DNA of 64,000 nt from contig JASJZC010000006.1 of NCBI GenBank assembly GCA_037178855.1, forward strand, positions 4,278,001 through 4,342,000. Direction: 5' to 3'. Below the pieces are notes generated by a model that did not search any database, was not told where the DNA came from, and saw only the letters and a list, made by a program, of their open reading frames with translations. Made by a program: the position numbers and the translations under genes. The DNA comes from Oscheius sp. JU75 (lineage: Eukaryota > Nematoda > Chromadorea > Rhabditida > Rhabditidae). Shown piece after piece: positions 47,290-61,326 of the stretch. How positions within the stretch are numbered: position 1 is the first letter of the stretch; each line of letters starts with the position of its first letter.

Positions 47290-47539
47290 CCCTTTGGTCC
47301 TATTTATTTATGAGCGGCCTAAGCGTCCCCTAGCCTCCTACCTGTATCTGTATCGATCGAGCGGGCCCTCTTTTCTTGAGAGCTTGTGTTTATGTAGCGC
47401 TGACACCTCTCCGGACAGTGGCCGATTGTTGACCGTGTCACTAGACCAAAATATCGACCTGTCTCTTTCCCTCCTTTCAATTTCCTTCGTTCTTTTATCC
47501 TTTCGCTTTCAGAAAATTTCAATGGAATTGTCTTAACAC

Positions 47540-49985
47540 ATGTTGTCGCTGTGTACCTGCTGTCGAAAGAGTCCATCCAAGTCGTGAGTCCATTCAAATT
47601 CAAACATTTGTTTCGCATTTTAGTGAGGACGGGGATGTCTACGGAGTGGTCAATCCGTCTGTTCCTGTAGCTATAGATGCAGTGGACGGAGGAGGACCAG
47701 TTCAGTTCAGAAACGGATATGCGAAGAAGAATCACGATAGAAGTTCTCTCCCCTCCCATTCTGTAAGTCTTTTTGGCAGCAAAATAAAAAAAAGTATGTC
47801 TAGAATGGGAATGGAACAGCCCACACAAGAGTCTCGGCTCCAGGAAGAGCTTTACCGCAACTTCCAGCCGGAGATCTCTATTCTGGTGAGTTCGTTTTGT
47901 TTTAGATCATTCAATTTCCTTTAGCAATCGATAAGAGTCGAAAAGACTCCATCCGTTTTGTGGATGATCTGGGAAATCCGACCTACGAGAGCATCGATCC
48001 AGACGCTGACTCTTTCGTCGATCCTCTCTACTCAAAGGTTCGATTTTACGGGATCGGTTTCAAATCAAAGAAAGTTTAGGTAGGAGACCCAGTCTCATCT
48101 CGAAAAGACAGGAAATATGATTATCCGGTCTTTTCTGGTCGACACAATGATCCCGGTCCGTCTACACGGGCCCCAGACGAAACTTACCAAAGTGCCTCAC
48201 AGATATATGGATCTGAAGATCCTTATAGGTTCGCTCCTTTGTCTTTTCTTCTTTCTTCTAAAAACTCTTCAGAAGGGGTAGAGCACCGGTTGTTCGTTTC
48301 CAACGATCAGCCCGTGTCTATCGTATCCCAATTTCTCCACCAAGAGTCTCGGTGGCCGGATACTACTATCGGTAACAGAGTGTCCACGAGTAGAAAACAC
48401 ATTTGTTGTTGTTGCACAAGATACTGGCTTTGCCGAGAATAACAGTCAGCTTTCAGTTCGATCACTTCGAGTGCCCGAGTTCCAGGAGACGAATACGGAG
48501 ACGAAGACAACAGTAGTGCCTACGATCCCGGCTACGCAAAGGTTTCTTTTATTTTAACTTCGAACCGTTCCATTCTATAGGTCCAAAGTTTGGCTGATCC
48601 ACGAAATACTCGTTTGGAGAGAAAGGAGCGAGAACTGGATCAACTCTACTCGAAGATCAGTCGGAATCCCAGGGATCCAGACGAACAACCGGGTCCAAGA
48701 GCAATAGTCGACTTGCCTCCAAATCAACCAGAGCTTCCCATTCTGGCAATGTTCAATCCGGGAGTACCACCAGTAGTTGACAATCCTTCGGTCGAGTCAA
48801 GAGAACCGTCTTATCGGTATATCACAGTCAGAGAGAATGCAGATGCAAGTATTACCCCGTTCCCCATAGATTCTTCTGTTTAGAGAGTAAGGGAACGACT
48901 CCGCCAACAAGGTCAACTGGATCTTCCAAGAAGAGAGCACTACTATTCCACTATTGGGAATGAGTACGACACCATTCAAGGAGGGAGCAGTACCTATGGA
49001 CAAGTACAGGAACCTGTTCCTGTTCAAAACTCTCTGGCCATTCACACGGATCAGAGTTCCTCTTATGCACCTCCACCTCCCACTTCTCCCATTCCACACC
49101 GACTGGACTACACGGACTCTCAACTCTCTGAACAGTTGCCGCAATACGCGACCGTCAACAAGAAAAGGAACTCGACTCCTGGATCGACTTCTTACCAGTC
49201 CGGTTGGAATCCAATGACTCTCTCCACGGCTACTTCCTTTGCTGGTCTTACAAGGTAGGTTAAGATATCGAGAGCTCTCATTTGGTACAGATCTTTCACA
49301 GGAACGAGCTCGCACCCATTCGGACAGATGTCTCCTGTAGCTTCGAGCTCGACAAGTATCCAAGGGATCAAGGAGTTCATGCAAAAACCCCTTCTTCCTT
49401 ATGGGACGACAGAGACAGTTTTGGGAAGGAAGGTAGTCGAGGAGAGGGAGCGGATTGTCGAGAAGAGAATGAGTACAGGGTGAGTCATAGAGAGAGTAGT
49501 TTCTAAGTTCTGTGTGCTCTTTTAGAGATCCCTCTACGAGTCAGGAGAGAGTCCATCATGTTGAGATCACTCGGTCTGACGGGCCAAGTGCGGATACCAT
49601 CATATCTGGTTAGAAAACTTTTTATTTGCTAAACAGAGAGTATAGGTAGAAGATACCGTGGGTCGAGTGCCGTCAGTCATGAGGATCCTCCCTCCTCAGC
49701 TCGCTTGAATCTCCCGATCCCCGTGAATCGAGCCGAAACGAGTCGCCTGTCCGATCTGGCTCATCAGAGAAAACAGCGAAGTCTCGATTCGGATAACAGG
49801 TAGTCGAGGGCTGGAGGTGGTCAAGAGAGAAGTACAGAAACGACCAGAAAAGTTCGAAGAAAAGACCCGAGAAGAATTTCCTCTCGTCCATCTACACAGC
49901 CAATGACTACATCAGTCCCATAGACTTGACTAATGGATCCGAGCGACCCTGGCCGATTTCCCGTAATTCTTATCGCCTTTTTTAG
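47540..49985 (+). CDS. Palmitoylated, disordered protein with repeated tyrosine motifs
   Basis: Begins MLSLCTCCRKSPSKSEDGDV; the Cys cluster next to the start is a likely palmitoylation site, and no signal peptide or membrane span follows. The rest is Pro/Ser/Asp-rich and lacks folded domains, but has many short tyrosine motifs: DVYGVV, GYAKK, DPLYSKVGD, PGYAKV, LDQLYSKI, YYSTI, EYDTIQ, TYGQVQ and PQYATV. These resemble phosphotyrosine docking sites, so a membrane-tethered signalling adaptor (in the style of PAG1 or LAT) is a reasonable inference. About eleven exons with short introns; the final exons give RNDQKSSKKRPEKNFL and end SYRLF. No family recognised. Exon 3 may begin at alternative acceptors. 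Confidence 0.6.
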
Positions 49986-50217
49986 CAAACCTTAAATTCA
50001 GGTGATGCCTCGCCTAGCTCAAAAAGACCTTGAATGATCTCATCCTGTCATATCGTCTGGCCAAATACACTTGATACTAGATCTCCACTATTAAAAAGTT
50101 TATGTAAAACAAGGTGAAAAATGTTTACACGTCATAGAGAGGTATACACATCGTAGATTGAGACCAAAAGGGGGAGATTCGGCAGGAAAAAACGCAAAAA
50201 AAATTATACAAAAACAA

Positions 50218-51685
50218 TTACTTGTGATAGGCCCTCGCTCCTTCAAAAAAGTATGGATCTGTCAGGGCTTCGGCGGCTGTACATCGGGTGAGAGTATTGT
50301 ATTCCAGACATCGTCTCACGAGACCGGCAGCCTGTTGCGATATCTTTGGATTGATTCTGGATATTGACTTTTTGCGACAAACTCAAAAAAAAACTAACTT
50401 TTCCATGGGCTGACAGGGCAGATTTCCGTAATAGTTTCTGTCAATTGCAGCTCCTCTGGGCCACTGAGCCATGGTCGGAGTGCCCAGTTTGTGGAAGATG
50501 AGAGAAAGTTGACCTGCTTCGGTTTGGCCGGGGAAGAGAGCTTCTCGGGCGTACAACTCGCTCAGAATACAACCAGCTGCCCAGATGTCGACAGCGCTGT
50601 TGTACGGCGTCTGTAGGAGCAGCTCTGGACTCCGGTACCATAGGGTTACAACCTAAAAATTGTTTTGGAAAAGGTGTAAACTAAGAACTTACAACAGTAG
50701 TGAAGGCGGAATGACTGGTCAGACCTCTTGACAGCCCGAAATCGGCCAGTTTGATAGACAGATCCTTGTTTACGAGGATATTTTGCGGCTGGAATCGAAT
50801 ATAAAGTAAAATGTAGCAACATTTCGTAAAGTTTGTATACCGTGCCGAGACAGAGAACTAGTAATATCAAAAGTAAATGCAAACTCACTTTAATATCCCG
50901 ATGAACGATGTTCATGCTGTGCAGGTAGTCGATTCCGCTGAACATCTGGAAAACACGTTATTATTCGAGCCGACAGTTAGACAGCTCCTTGTTAATAAAT
51001 TTCCACTCAAAAAACTGAATCGAACCAAAGATCACAACAAAACCCAGGATAGAGGAGAAGAGAAAACAAGGCTGTACCTGTCTGGCCATCATCTTCGACT
51101 GATTTTCCGGCATGTCACGGGGCAGCGATCGAAGGAAGATGTAGAGATCCCAGTCACACTTGGGCACGACCATGTTTACAACGAGATTCCGACGTCTATT
51201 GCTGTGGCCGAAGTTGTGGAAGACGTCGTGAAGCCTACGAAAGAAACACATGCACCACACACGGCGAAACAAAAGGAAAACTAAGTATAAAGTACGAGCG
51301 TTCAGCTCATTTCAAACAGAAAATAGCCTACTTGAGTACGTTAGGATGGTCGAGATCGCGAAACTGTTGCATGGTGCTGATTTCCCGGAGAACAGACTGG
51401 GGAATTCCGTCCCCTGTGACAGGAACTTGGATCCGTTTCAGTGCATACTAAAGATTTTGACCGTGAGGACAATAAAATTAAGCTACCTCCTCGTTTGTGC
51501 GATAATTCCGAACTAGAAATACTTTTCCATACGCTCCTTTGCCTAATAATTGGCCCTAAAAGGGTTTTTTTTATGGAGACATAAAAAAAAACTCGAACCT
51601 GGACATATTCATTGTGACGACCAGTGTAAGTGATCGCCTGCTCCTGATTTTCTCGGTTTTCCTGGTCCTGTTGATCGTAGGACAT
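50218..51685 (-). CDS. cdk-4: Cyclin-dependent kinase, CDK4/6 type
   Basis: Serine/threonine kinase driving G1 progression with a D-type cyclin. The start [14 protein letters not shown] follows CTTGCAG. Motifs in order: the glycine loop [11 protein letters not shown], a PSTAIRE-like helix ([11 protein letters not shown]), [90 protein letters not shown] and a C lobe ending [17 protein letters not shown] and the MPENQSKMM region fit CDK4/6 better than CDK1, 2 or 5. About eight exons. It starts 189 bases from the divergent SPRYD7 gene, suggesting a shared promoter. Confidence 0.85.
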
Positions 51686-51873
51686 CCTGCAAGAAGGAAA
51701 ACAAAGGTTTTTCCTAAGGAGAGGAGAAGGGAAGAACGAGATTGTTCAAAAGATTGACGTGCTTCGGACACATTTTTGGTCGGGCGCCCAGCTCGTAAAG
51801 AGGGGGATGCCCCGTGGCCAGATAATATTTCACTTCCTAATTCAGTTTCTCTTATTGATTCGGCCAATTTAAG
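51686..51873. promoter_or_regulatory. Short divergent intergenic region (CDK4/6 and SPRYD7)
   Basis: Only 188 bases separate two start codons facing away from each other. Each gene's start region shows an acceptor-like or pyrimidine-rich lead. A bidirectional promoter is inferred from geometry; no specific factor sites are claimed. Confidence 0.45.
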
Positions 51874-52646
51874 ATGATGGACTCATTGCTGTGTGCCTGT
51901 TTTCGACCAGTTCTGGACTGTATTCAAGGGCCTTCGTTCGCAGCCACAGCATCGTACAGTCATTTGAATCAACCGCTTACTCCGTCAGTTCGCCTCGATG
52001 TCAGCAGGACAGGTAGCTTATTTTACATGAAAGACAGTCCTATTTTGGAGATTCAGTGAGTGAGAAGGTCATTAGCCTAACTTTTTCAGGGAAAGACGTG
52101 GTTTTGCTTAAGGAAGGCGAGAGAATATGCGGAACTGGCGGATCCCTCGGAACTGTTCCTCTCGTTCAGGACAAAGCCTACTTCCAAGTGACCATACAAC
52201 AAACTGGTACCAGTTCCCGTACCATTCTCCGCTCATTGAAAAGGTATTTAGGCAGTTGGATGATCGGACTCGGGACGAGAGAAGCTCAGCTGGACAAATG
52301 TACAGTTGGTGCACACTTTTGGGGTTTGAAAGACACAGGCGAAATTATTTCAAACGGTCAAGTTGTCGGAAAATTAGAGCAGAATGTAGAGGAAGGCGAC
52401 ACTATTGTGAGTCAAGACGTTTACGAACAAAAACTAGATACTCAGGGAATCTCTTACGACCACATCGAACTCAAGTTCTATGTGAATGGAACTGCTCGAC
52501 AGCCTGGAATCTCATCGGTAAAAGGAGCCGTATATCCTCTGATATACGTCGACGAGTCCGCTATTCTGGACTTGAAGTTTCGAAATTTCTCCAGCGAGAT
52601 CCCGGCAGGATACAGTGAGATACTCGTTGAACAGACACTTCTGTAA
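51874..52646 (+). CDS. SPRYD7: SPRY domain-containing protein 7
   Basis: Orthologue-level match to SPRYD7 (CLLD6), a small single SPRY-domain protein. The start is MMDSLLCACFRPVLDCIQ, Cys-rich as in the human protein. The core follows with RLDVSRTG|KDVVLLKEGERICGTGGSLG, AYFQVTIQQTG, GSWMIGLGTREAQLDK, GISYDHIELKFYVNG and GAVYPLIYVDESAILDLKF, ending ILVEQTLL. About five exons with introns of 40-70 bases. AATAAA near 52675. Its 3' end converges on the next gene with 39 bases between stops, so transcripts probably overlap. Molecular function in animals is poorly known. Confidence 0.88.
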
Positions 52647-52685
52647 ATATGGGAAAGAATCAGTGTACTTGATGAATAAAATGTC

Positions 52686-53411
52686 TTATTGTGATGCAAA
52701 TTGACTGAGAAAGCCGCTGAGACTTCGATCTGACTCGGACTCATCTTCTTGTAGCAGTCGTTGCAGTGCCGACCCTCGTCGCTTTTTCTTGTTCGAGTTT
52801 TGCAGGCTAAAATCAGTTGGTTGAAAGAAATAGCGAACGCTTACCTGATTACTTTGGGAGTTTTCAGGAGAGGAGAATTCGTGGTGATCGATTTTCGTGG
52901 CACATCTTTTACTGCTGCTATTGGAGTTGTTGCCACGGGAACGTCTTCTAAAGTAGGATCCAATGTTAAACTTTTGACAGAAACACCTGTATTTAGGTCA
53001 ATGTCCAAGGCAGGCATCTTTCCACAACTCGTTTTTGAACCACATCCGCAGCATTCGGCTTTGAGAATTCGTTCCCTAAAAAATATTGATACAGAAATGA
53101 ATAACAAATTACCCTTTCACAAAATGCTGTCGAAGAGTGAAACTATTGCGAAGCAACTGATTTAGACCACATTTAGAACAGACATTATCTGACAACTGAA
53201 AACGGCAGTACAAGTAGAACAAAACAAGGCAAACCGCTCCAGCTATCCGCGCTCCTTTTGAAAACATGGCAACAGCCAAGCTCTTAGGAAGACCTTGCTC
53301 AACAAACCTTGTTGCCACACCATATAAATGCTTCTTGCTTCTCCTCGCACCAACTTCAACTACATCCATATTCAATTCTTCCGCTGTGAATCTTTCCAGC
53401 GACTCCCACAT
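52686..53411 (-). CDS. Small zinc-ribbon-like protein (possible RNase P/MRP Rpp21-like)
   Basis: Starts MWESLERFTAEELNMDVVEV and continues with a helical stretch (TRFVEQGLPKSLAVAMFSKG). After a 42-base intron comes LSDNVCSKCGLNQLL, then after another intron RERILKAECCGCGSKTSC. Two C-x2-C pairs about 35 residues apart suggest a zinc ribbon. The tail is polar and ends in a Lys/Arg patch (NKKKRRGS) and EDESESDRSLSGFLSQFASQ. The helices-plus-zinc-ribbon layout recalls Rpp21/Rpr2-type RNase P subunits and C18orf21, but this is a tentative guess from architecture. The splice joins are consistent, so coding status is more certain than the name. Confidence 0.6.
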
Positions 53412-53627
53412 CTAGCAACAACGTTCAGTACTGCTCAGAAGCCATTCAAGAAGTCAGTCGACTACAACACGTTGAGAATAACGATAAAATATAACAACTT
53501 CCCATTTATTTCTTTCAACATACGGTTACAATGGTTCGACCAAGGATTTTAACAGGCAAACTGGCGTGAACGCCAAAAGAACGGAATAGGAAGGGTTCCC
53601 AAAGACGGGAGAAATAAGTGGGTTAAA

Positions 53628-56029
<2,402 letters not shown>

Positions 56030-56196
56030 TTAGATTCCAGCGCAAAAAAAAAATTATTTCAAGGCTTGTAAACAGAAATCACAACGATTTATCGCAAATT
56101 TTAGGCGCAACGAGTCAAAAGAAACGAAAAATGAGAATGATTGAGCGCTACAACATCGCACACACGATCAAAATGAAAAGGAAAAAGTTTACTCAC

Positions 56197-56310
56197 CTTT
56201 GATTGAATCAGTGGAGGGTGACGGCTTCTTTTTTGGAGGGTTTTAAAAACTTTTTTAAATTTTTTTGGTGTTTTGAAGAGTTTTTAGATTTTTTTGGGTT
56301 TTTGCGTTAT
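56197..56310 (-). promoter_or_regulatory. A-rich 5' leader of the poly(A)-binding protein mRNA
   Basis: On the minus strand, upstream of a GTGAGT donor at 56196, the leader carries repeated A tracts (AAAAACCC, AAAAAAATCT, AAAAAAATTT and AAAAAAG) over about 80 bases. In vertebrates an A-rich 5'UTR in PABPC1 binds PABP itself and represses translation. The same autoregulation is likely here, inferred from position and composition. Confidence 0.55.
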
Positions 56311-56463
56311 ATGCAGGACGACGATATGGGCCCAAATGGACAAGTCCAAGAGGGGCGGACGGATAGATCCGGAAATATAGGAAACAGCCGTGGGGTCAGC
56401 TGATGGAAGTCAGATCGCATCGGGACCCGGTCTTTTCCCGCCAAGACCGGTGTACACAGTCCT

Positions 56464-56658
56464 TTAATTCGTTAATGTTGAAAAGCCGAGATTGGACGAT
56501 ATCTCACGTATTTTCTGTTTGCTTGGCCTGGAAATCGATAGAAAACAACCACGGGAAGTCAATATGAGGAGGACAAAGCCTGGGGCGTCGCACAGACTCG
56601 ATTCGTACTCTTCAGATACCAAAGCAGTTTCGCAATGCTGGTTGTTTTGCTGAAACAT
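56464..56658 (-). CDS. Small hypothetical protein
   Basis: A minus-strand ATG frame begins MFQQNNQHCETALVSEEYES and continues SLCDAPGF. After that it either reads on through a hydrophobic stretch or splices out a 48-base GT..AG segment to give a very short tail. No homologue recognised. It sits upstream of poly(A)-binding protein on the same strand. Confidence 0.25.
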   Translation of the reverse strand: MFQQNNQHCETALVSEEYESSLCDAPGFVLLILTSRGCFLSISRPSKQKIREISSNLGFSTLTN

Positions 56659-56868
56659 TGTCAACAATATTTATCAAGGGTGAAAATAGATACTGAGCGA
56701 ACATGTACTTGATCGTTGATCGGTAGATCAAACAAGCGAAGAACAAATCTGATCCATTTGAAAGAGTTTGAAAAGAAATTCAAAATTTTACAAAAGTTAG
56801 CGTCTTTTGAGAAGCGGGATTTGTTTGACAAGTTATGGTAAGAGGAGCCCAGTAGTCATTTCGCCAGG

Positions 56869-57441
56869 ATGTCTTCCGCCCAACCGGTCTTCTCCTCTCC
56901 GACAAAGCCGACGACAGGTATACCTTTGAACACGACTGCTGTCGCCTCTACCAAGATTCTGGATCAACTGCCTGAGGACATCTCTGCCATCCTGAGCACA
57001 TCCAATGCCATCTTCGTTTTCATGGCTCTGACAGTCTTTCTCATCCTCTGCCTTCTCCTCATCCAAGTCGCCTTCTTCATTTTCACTCTCAAGACCAAGC
57101 CACCGCCTCAGCTTCCTTCGAAGATCATCATCAGGCGGAAGGTCCATTCGAAGAAGAGCACGAAGACGCGTGTCTCTCAGAGCGCGAAGACCGAGCCGAG
57201 CAAAATGGTCTTTGTCTCGATCGACTACGACGCCAGAAGTGAGAAGAAGGAGCCGAAGAAGGCAGTAGTGGTGGAGGACTATTCGAAGACAGTATCCGCT
57301 CTCCGTACCATAAGCGTCGACCCCACCCAGCTGACTGCCTCTCCCGTTTCTCTCCAGAGGCTGTCTTCGGATCACCTGGATCCTTCTGTCGGAATCAAGG
57401 CAGCCGTCTCCACTCCCCAGGCTCTACAGCCTAAACAGTAG
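56869..57441 (+). CDS. Single-pass membrane protein, intronless
   Basis: A 190-residue frame without introns. A Ser/Thr/Pro-rich 45-residue amino side (MSSAQPVFSSPTKPTTGIPL) is followed by one strong membrane span, FVFMALTVFLILCLLLIQVA then FFIF, and a basic, disordered cytoplasmic side (RRKVHSKKSTKTRVSQSAKT; SEKKEPKKAVVVEDYSKTVS). There is no cleavable signal peptide, so the span is probably a signal anchor; orientation is guessed from the positive residues after it. Several Tyr and Ser sites could be phosphorylated. AATAAA follows the stop by about 8 bases. Family unknown. Lack of introns is unusual for this window. Confidence 0.65.
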   Translation: MSSAQPVFSSPTKPTTGIPLNTTAVASTKILDQLPEDISAILSTSNAIFVFMALTVFLILCLLLIQVAFFIFTLKTKPPPQLPSKIIIRRKVHSKKSTKTRVSQSAKTEPSKMVFVSIDYDARSEKKEPKKAVVVEDYSKTVSALRTISVDPTQLTASPVSLQRLSSDHLDPSVGIKAAVSTPQALQPKQ

Positions 57442-57790
57442 ACTTTCAATAAAGAGATCGTTTGTCCTGTCTACTGCTGGCACCTTTGTTCTCATTCAGC
57501 TTTGTTAATATACTACCTTTTCCTATCAAATTTTCTTTTCATACCATGCCCGCTAGTCATTTCCCCCGTCAGCAAGAGGACGTGTCTCTCTCGGATCGAC
57601 CTTGATTGGTGTCTCGGCGCGTAACTCGGTGCTGAGCAGACAACTGTGCGGCGTATTATCACACGTGTGCTAATATTCTGGAAGACTCCTGCTTTCGTAG
57701 CTATTCGTAGACATCACTCTCTGCACTTATTGACTGAACTTATCTATTTTGAAGCAGGGTAACAAAAGCTGAGAACAACTTGCAACAAAC

Positions 57791-59702
57791 ATGTTTGTTC
57801 AGACGAGTATGGGACATGACGGTTCCATAGGAATCACCGAAAACGGGACCCATGAGGACGAGGTCAAGATCAAACCACCCAATCGGAACTTTTTCCAACG
57901 AGAGTTAAGCAGAATTAATGGCGAAATCGACGAGTTGCAGGAACAGGTGAGTCAACAGGGTCTTTCCTCGTTATTTCGAAAAGGGAAACAGGATAATCAT
58001 AAAGGGGGCAGTTTCCATGAAAATGATTGTATTGCAGGCCAAGGTTCTACTGAACAAAGAGGGAAGAAGTGGAAGCATTACAGAAGTGAGACTGGAAAAG
58101 GAAAAGATCAGAACGACAAGAAGCGAACTGGCTCTGGAGGCTGAAAAAGTCAAGAAGGAGATAGCTCAGTTGAGGAAACAGAGAGAAATACTGGTTAGTC
58201 ATAGTTCCTTTCTTCGACCTTTCTCTTTTTGCTATAGAGAACGTCCCGTCTGGAAGTCGAGAAAGAATGTCGTGTGAGATCGTCGGACAAGCTCGAAAGT
58301 TATCTGAAGAACTGTGAAGATCGGTACACGACTGGGAGGCTGTCGAGGAAAGAAGAAACTCTTCTGGTCGAAGAAATCAATGATTTGAAGAGAAATCGAG
58401 GCATATTAGAGAAGTTGAAAGAGATAGTCAAGCAGCTCTCTGCGACGGACGAGAAGATAGCCCACATGAGCGAAGACAACAGGGTAGGGCGGATTTAAGT
58501 ACTTTTGGAAAGAGTTTTAGAAAAAATACGCAGAGATCTTCAAGTTGAAGGCCGATCAACACGCCAAATCGGCTGAGCAGAGGGAAAGAACAGATAAGTG
58601 GTGTCATATTCGACGAGAATTGGACGAGTATCATCAAGAAAAGAGAGAACTCATAGCTGCTTACAACCATAACAGAGAAAACTACTCGGAGTGGGTCAAG
58701 AAGTACAAGGTGTGTTGGAGCTTCTTCAATAAATAGGAAGTTTGCAGAAGAAAGTTCCGAACTCTTCCTATCCAGCAACCTTCCCGAACGCTAGGCAGAG
58801 AACGAGTGAGTTGGAAGTCCATTCCAAAAAATCAAAATTTAGCCTCAGTGATGGAAGAGGATGAGCTCGAGCCCTTTTTCGAACAGAAGAGAGACTGTCA
58901 GAGACTTATCAACTATTTGGAAAGACTCAAGGGACACATGGAAGCCACTGTGAGTACATCAAGATTGAGTCAAAATGTAAGTTTCTAGACCACAGAGAGC
59001 ACACCCGGTCCATCTGCTTCGGCTGACAGTGATTCCGATTCTGCAGAGGAGTTTCCAGCCTCTTTCGCTCGTCTTCACGTGATTCAGAAGAAGGAACCCC
59101 AACAAAAGGTCGAGGTTCCTATGAGACAGAAGAAGACGGCAAAAAAGGTCAAACTCACCCAGGTTCGCAATGATTCACATTGCCTGAAAACACATAACCT
59201 TCAGCCGCTTAGCCACGTATTCGAAATCTACAACTTGTTCGCGAGTGTGAATGTCAAAGTCACTCCCACGACCTATCAGGATGTTCCCAAAGCTTTAGAA
59301 GAGGTGCGAGAGAAGCTGGTCTTCTACAACCATCAGACTAACATAATTGACTGGTACGAGGAGTATAAGGACTTTGAAGGTATGCTCAATATAAACACAA
59401 GAAAACTCACTTGTAGCCACCCTGCATCCGATGTCAAGAAGTGTCAGCGAGTACACGGGTGATTCGGCCTGTATCGACTCGGAGACTGCGAGTTTAGCCA
59501 GGTCTGTTTCTATTTCACAAGAGAGCTATGACGAAACCCTTCGCTCTTTTTATTCTCTTCGCAATAGAGCACGTCTTCTTCTTTCAGTTCCCGTCTCCAT
59601 CCCAGCAGTCCGACCGAGTTACGAACCTCACGGGTCACATCTTTCAATAAAGACGAAGGTGATTCAGCCTCCTCTCAGCATGTCGACCTCTTTTCGATTT
59701 AG
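57791..59702 (+). CDS. BFR1-like coiled-coil mRNP protein
   Basis: A long coiled-coil protein. It starts MFVQTSMGHDGSIGITENG, then PPNRNFFQRELSRINGEIDE and continuous heptad-rich helices. The stretch LESYLKNCEDRYTTGRLSRK and EETLLVEEINDLKRNRGILE resembles yeast Bfr1 and its animal relatives, which bind polysomal mRNPs and affect secretion and nuclear segregation. DELEPFFEQKRDCQRLINYL fits the Bfr1 segment before its carboxy tail. After it come an acidic Ser-rich linker (SADSDSDSAEEFPASF) and a further helical region (DVPKALEEVREKLVFYNHQT). About ten exons. The last splice is uncertain: using the TTTCAG near 59590 gives a polar tail ending QHVDLFSI at 59702. Confidence 0.65.
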
Positions 59703-60139
59703 GTATCTCCAGTAAAGAGTCTAATCAGGGCTAATCAGGGCCACAACCAGTAGAGCTGATATTCAGAAAAAAAAACGTGTCCAAAATCCCCGTCCAAAAA
59801 GTCACTTATGCCATAGAATCGAAACTACCTGTAAATATCTACAAAATGCCAAAAACCTCTATAAAAATCTCAGTTACCCTCCCTAGAGATCGCCTTCCCA
59901 GTATTTGTTGTGCCTTTCTGTGATTCTTTGTTTTTTGTTGACAAGAAGAATAAATATTTTTATGTAAAAACTTAACAGGAAAGTAACAATTCCTAACAAC
60001 CGTCTTCTTTCGCGCTCGAACTTATGCGACATTTTCGTTCCATCAACTTTGTGTACACCTTGTCTCGCGTGAAGAAGAACCAAAAAAGAAGATCGTCGAA
60101 TGAGCCTGAAGTATACAAGTTTACAAGAAACATGAAAAA

Positions 60140-60926
60140 TCAACTTTGTGGCAACTTGTTGACAGCCAGCTCGTTGTATTCTCGTTGAGCGTAATAAATG
60201 GCTTCGACTGTGGCCAGATGACTGTCGTTCACGTTGTGCTGTGGTCTCCAGAAGGCCGTCTTGTAATCTTTCAGCATCACACATGGGAGACCTAAAATTT
60301 CTCGTATTTTGAAAGGAAAACACGACATGCCTTGGATTTCTGGTGTTCTTTGCATCACTCCGACTTGGAACCACGTGCAATCGAGCACAACGAATCGTTT
60401 TATTTTTCCGTGTCTCTTCACAAATTCTTCGATCGGGAGGGCTGTCGAAGAGGGGAACAGCAAAACAGTACTCCCGTCTTCTCCCTGCTCTTCCTTTCTG
60501 TAGTCAAATACTTCTGGGTGATCAAAGACCTGAAGAATGAAGATGTTTAAAAGAAGAGAAAACTTACGCGAGTCTGGCTGGGTGCTACTATTTTGCATGT
60601 GAGGGCACTACTTTTAGAATTCTTCTCCATCGAATGCTTGATTATGTCCACATCACACGGGAGCTGGAAATGTCATTTTGATCAAGGAAGTTCTAAGAAG
60701 TGAGCCTGCTCCGTTTCAAAGATTCGGTCTAAGCAACAATCCACAAAGGCTCGTCAAAAAATAAACTAACCTTGACAATTGGCGTAAAGACTTTGGGCAT
60801 GATGCTTCGACAGTCGTAGCAGAAATACATCCTATTCCTGCTACAACTTGGACATTTCTGCTTCTCTATGTTCTCGAGATCCGTGAATGACGATAGTTGG
60901 AGATCTTCTTTTGAAATCACCGACAT
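60140..60926 (-). CDS. DTWD1: DTW domain protein 1 (tRNA-uridine aminocarboxypropyltransferase)
   Basis: Transfers the 3-amino-3-carboxypropyl group of S-adenosylmethionine to uridine 20 of tRNA (acp3U). Starts MSVISKEDLQLSSFTDLENI. A zinc-type cluster CPSCSRNRMYFCYDC follows, then MPKVFTPIVK|LPCDVDIIKH, SSALTCKIVAPSQTR, EDGSTVLLFPS, and the family motif RFVVLDCTW (Asp-x-Thr-Trp). QGMSCFPFKIREILGLP and LATVEAIYYAQREYNE complete the fold. Three or more exons with short introns; no breaks. Residue spacing matches DTWD1 better than DTWD2. It lies 401 bases downstream of the RNF19-like gene on the same strand. Confidence 0.85.
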
Positions 60927-61326
60927 CTCTCCTCTGCTTGACTAATTTGTGGTTTTTTTCGGCTCGTGGTAACGTTTCTGAGAAACAGAGCATGAGAGAG
61001 GGTTGGAAACTATGACGATTTATGACTATTTGCAAAATAAGCACAGGGTTTCCAAAGAATGCATACAATAAACTAATTTTAGGATGGACTGTGTACAATT
61101 ATTTGGTTTTTTACTGGTTTGATATGTTCGAAGTGTTAGGAAGAATACAGAGTGGATGTGAAATACAATTGTGACTTGCAAAAGTGAGAGGTATTGAAGA
61201 AATTTATAGAAAGGGAAAGAGAAACTATGCCAGAAAAGTTTTAGTAACATAAATTGGTGCGCCTTTTTTGCGTGGGAGTTTAAAGCTAGAAAATTCAAAA
61301 CAACATGATTACAAGGGTTGAGAAAA

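Noticed and set aside
59883-60120. Minus frame ending LLVNKKQRITERHNKYWEGDL as a separate gene
   Set aside because: Lies after the DTWD1 stop, has no start context or domain, and is most likely 3'UTR or spacer.
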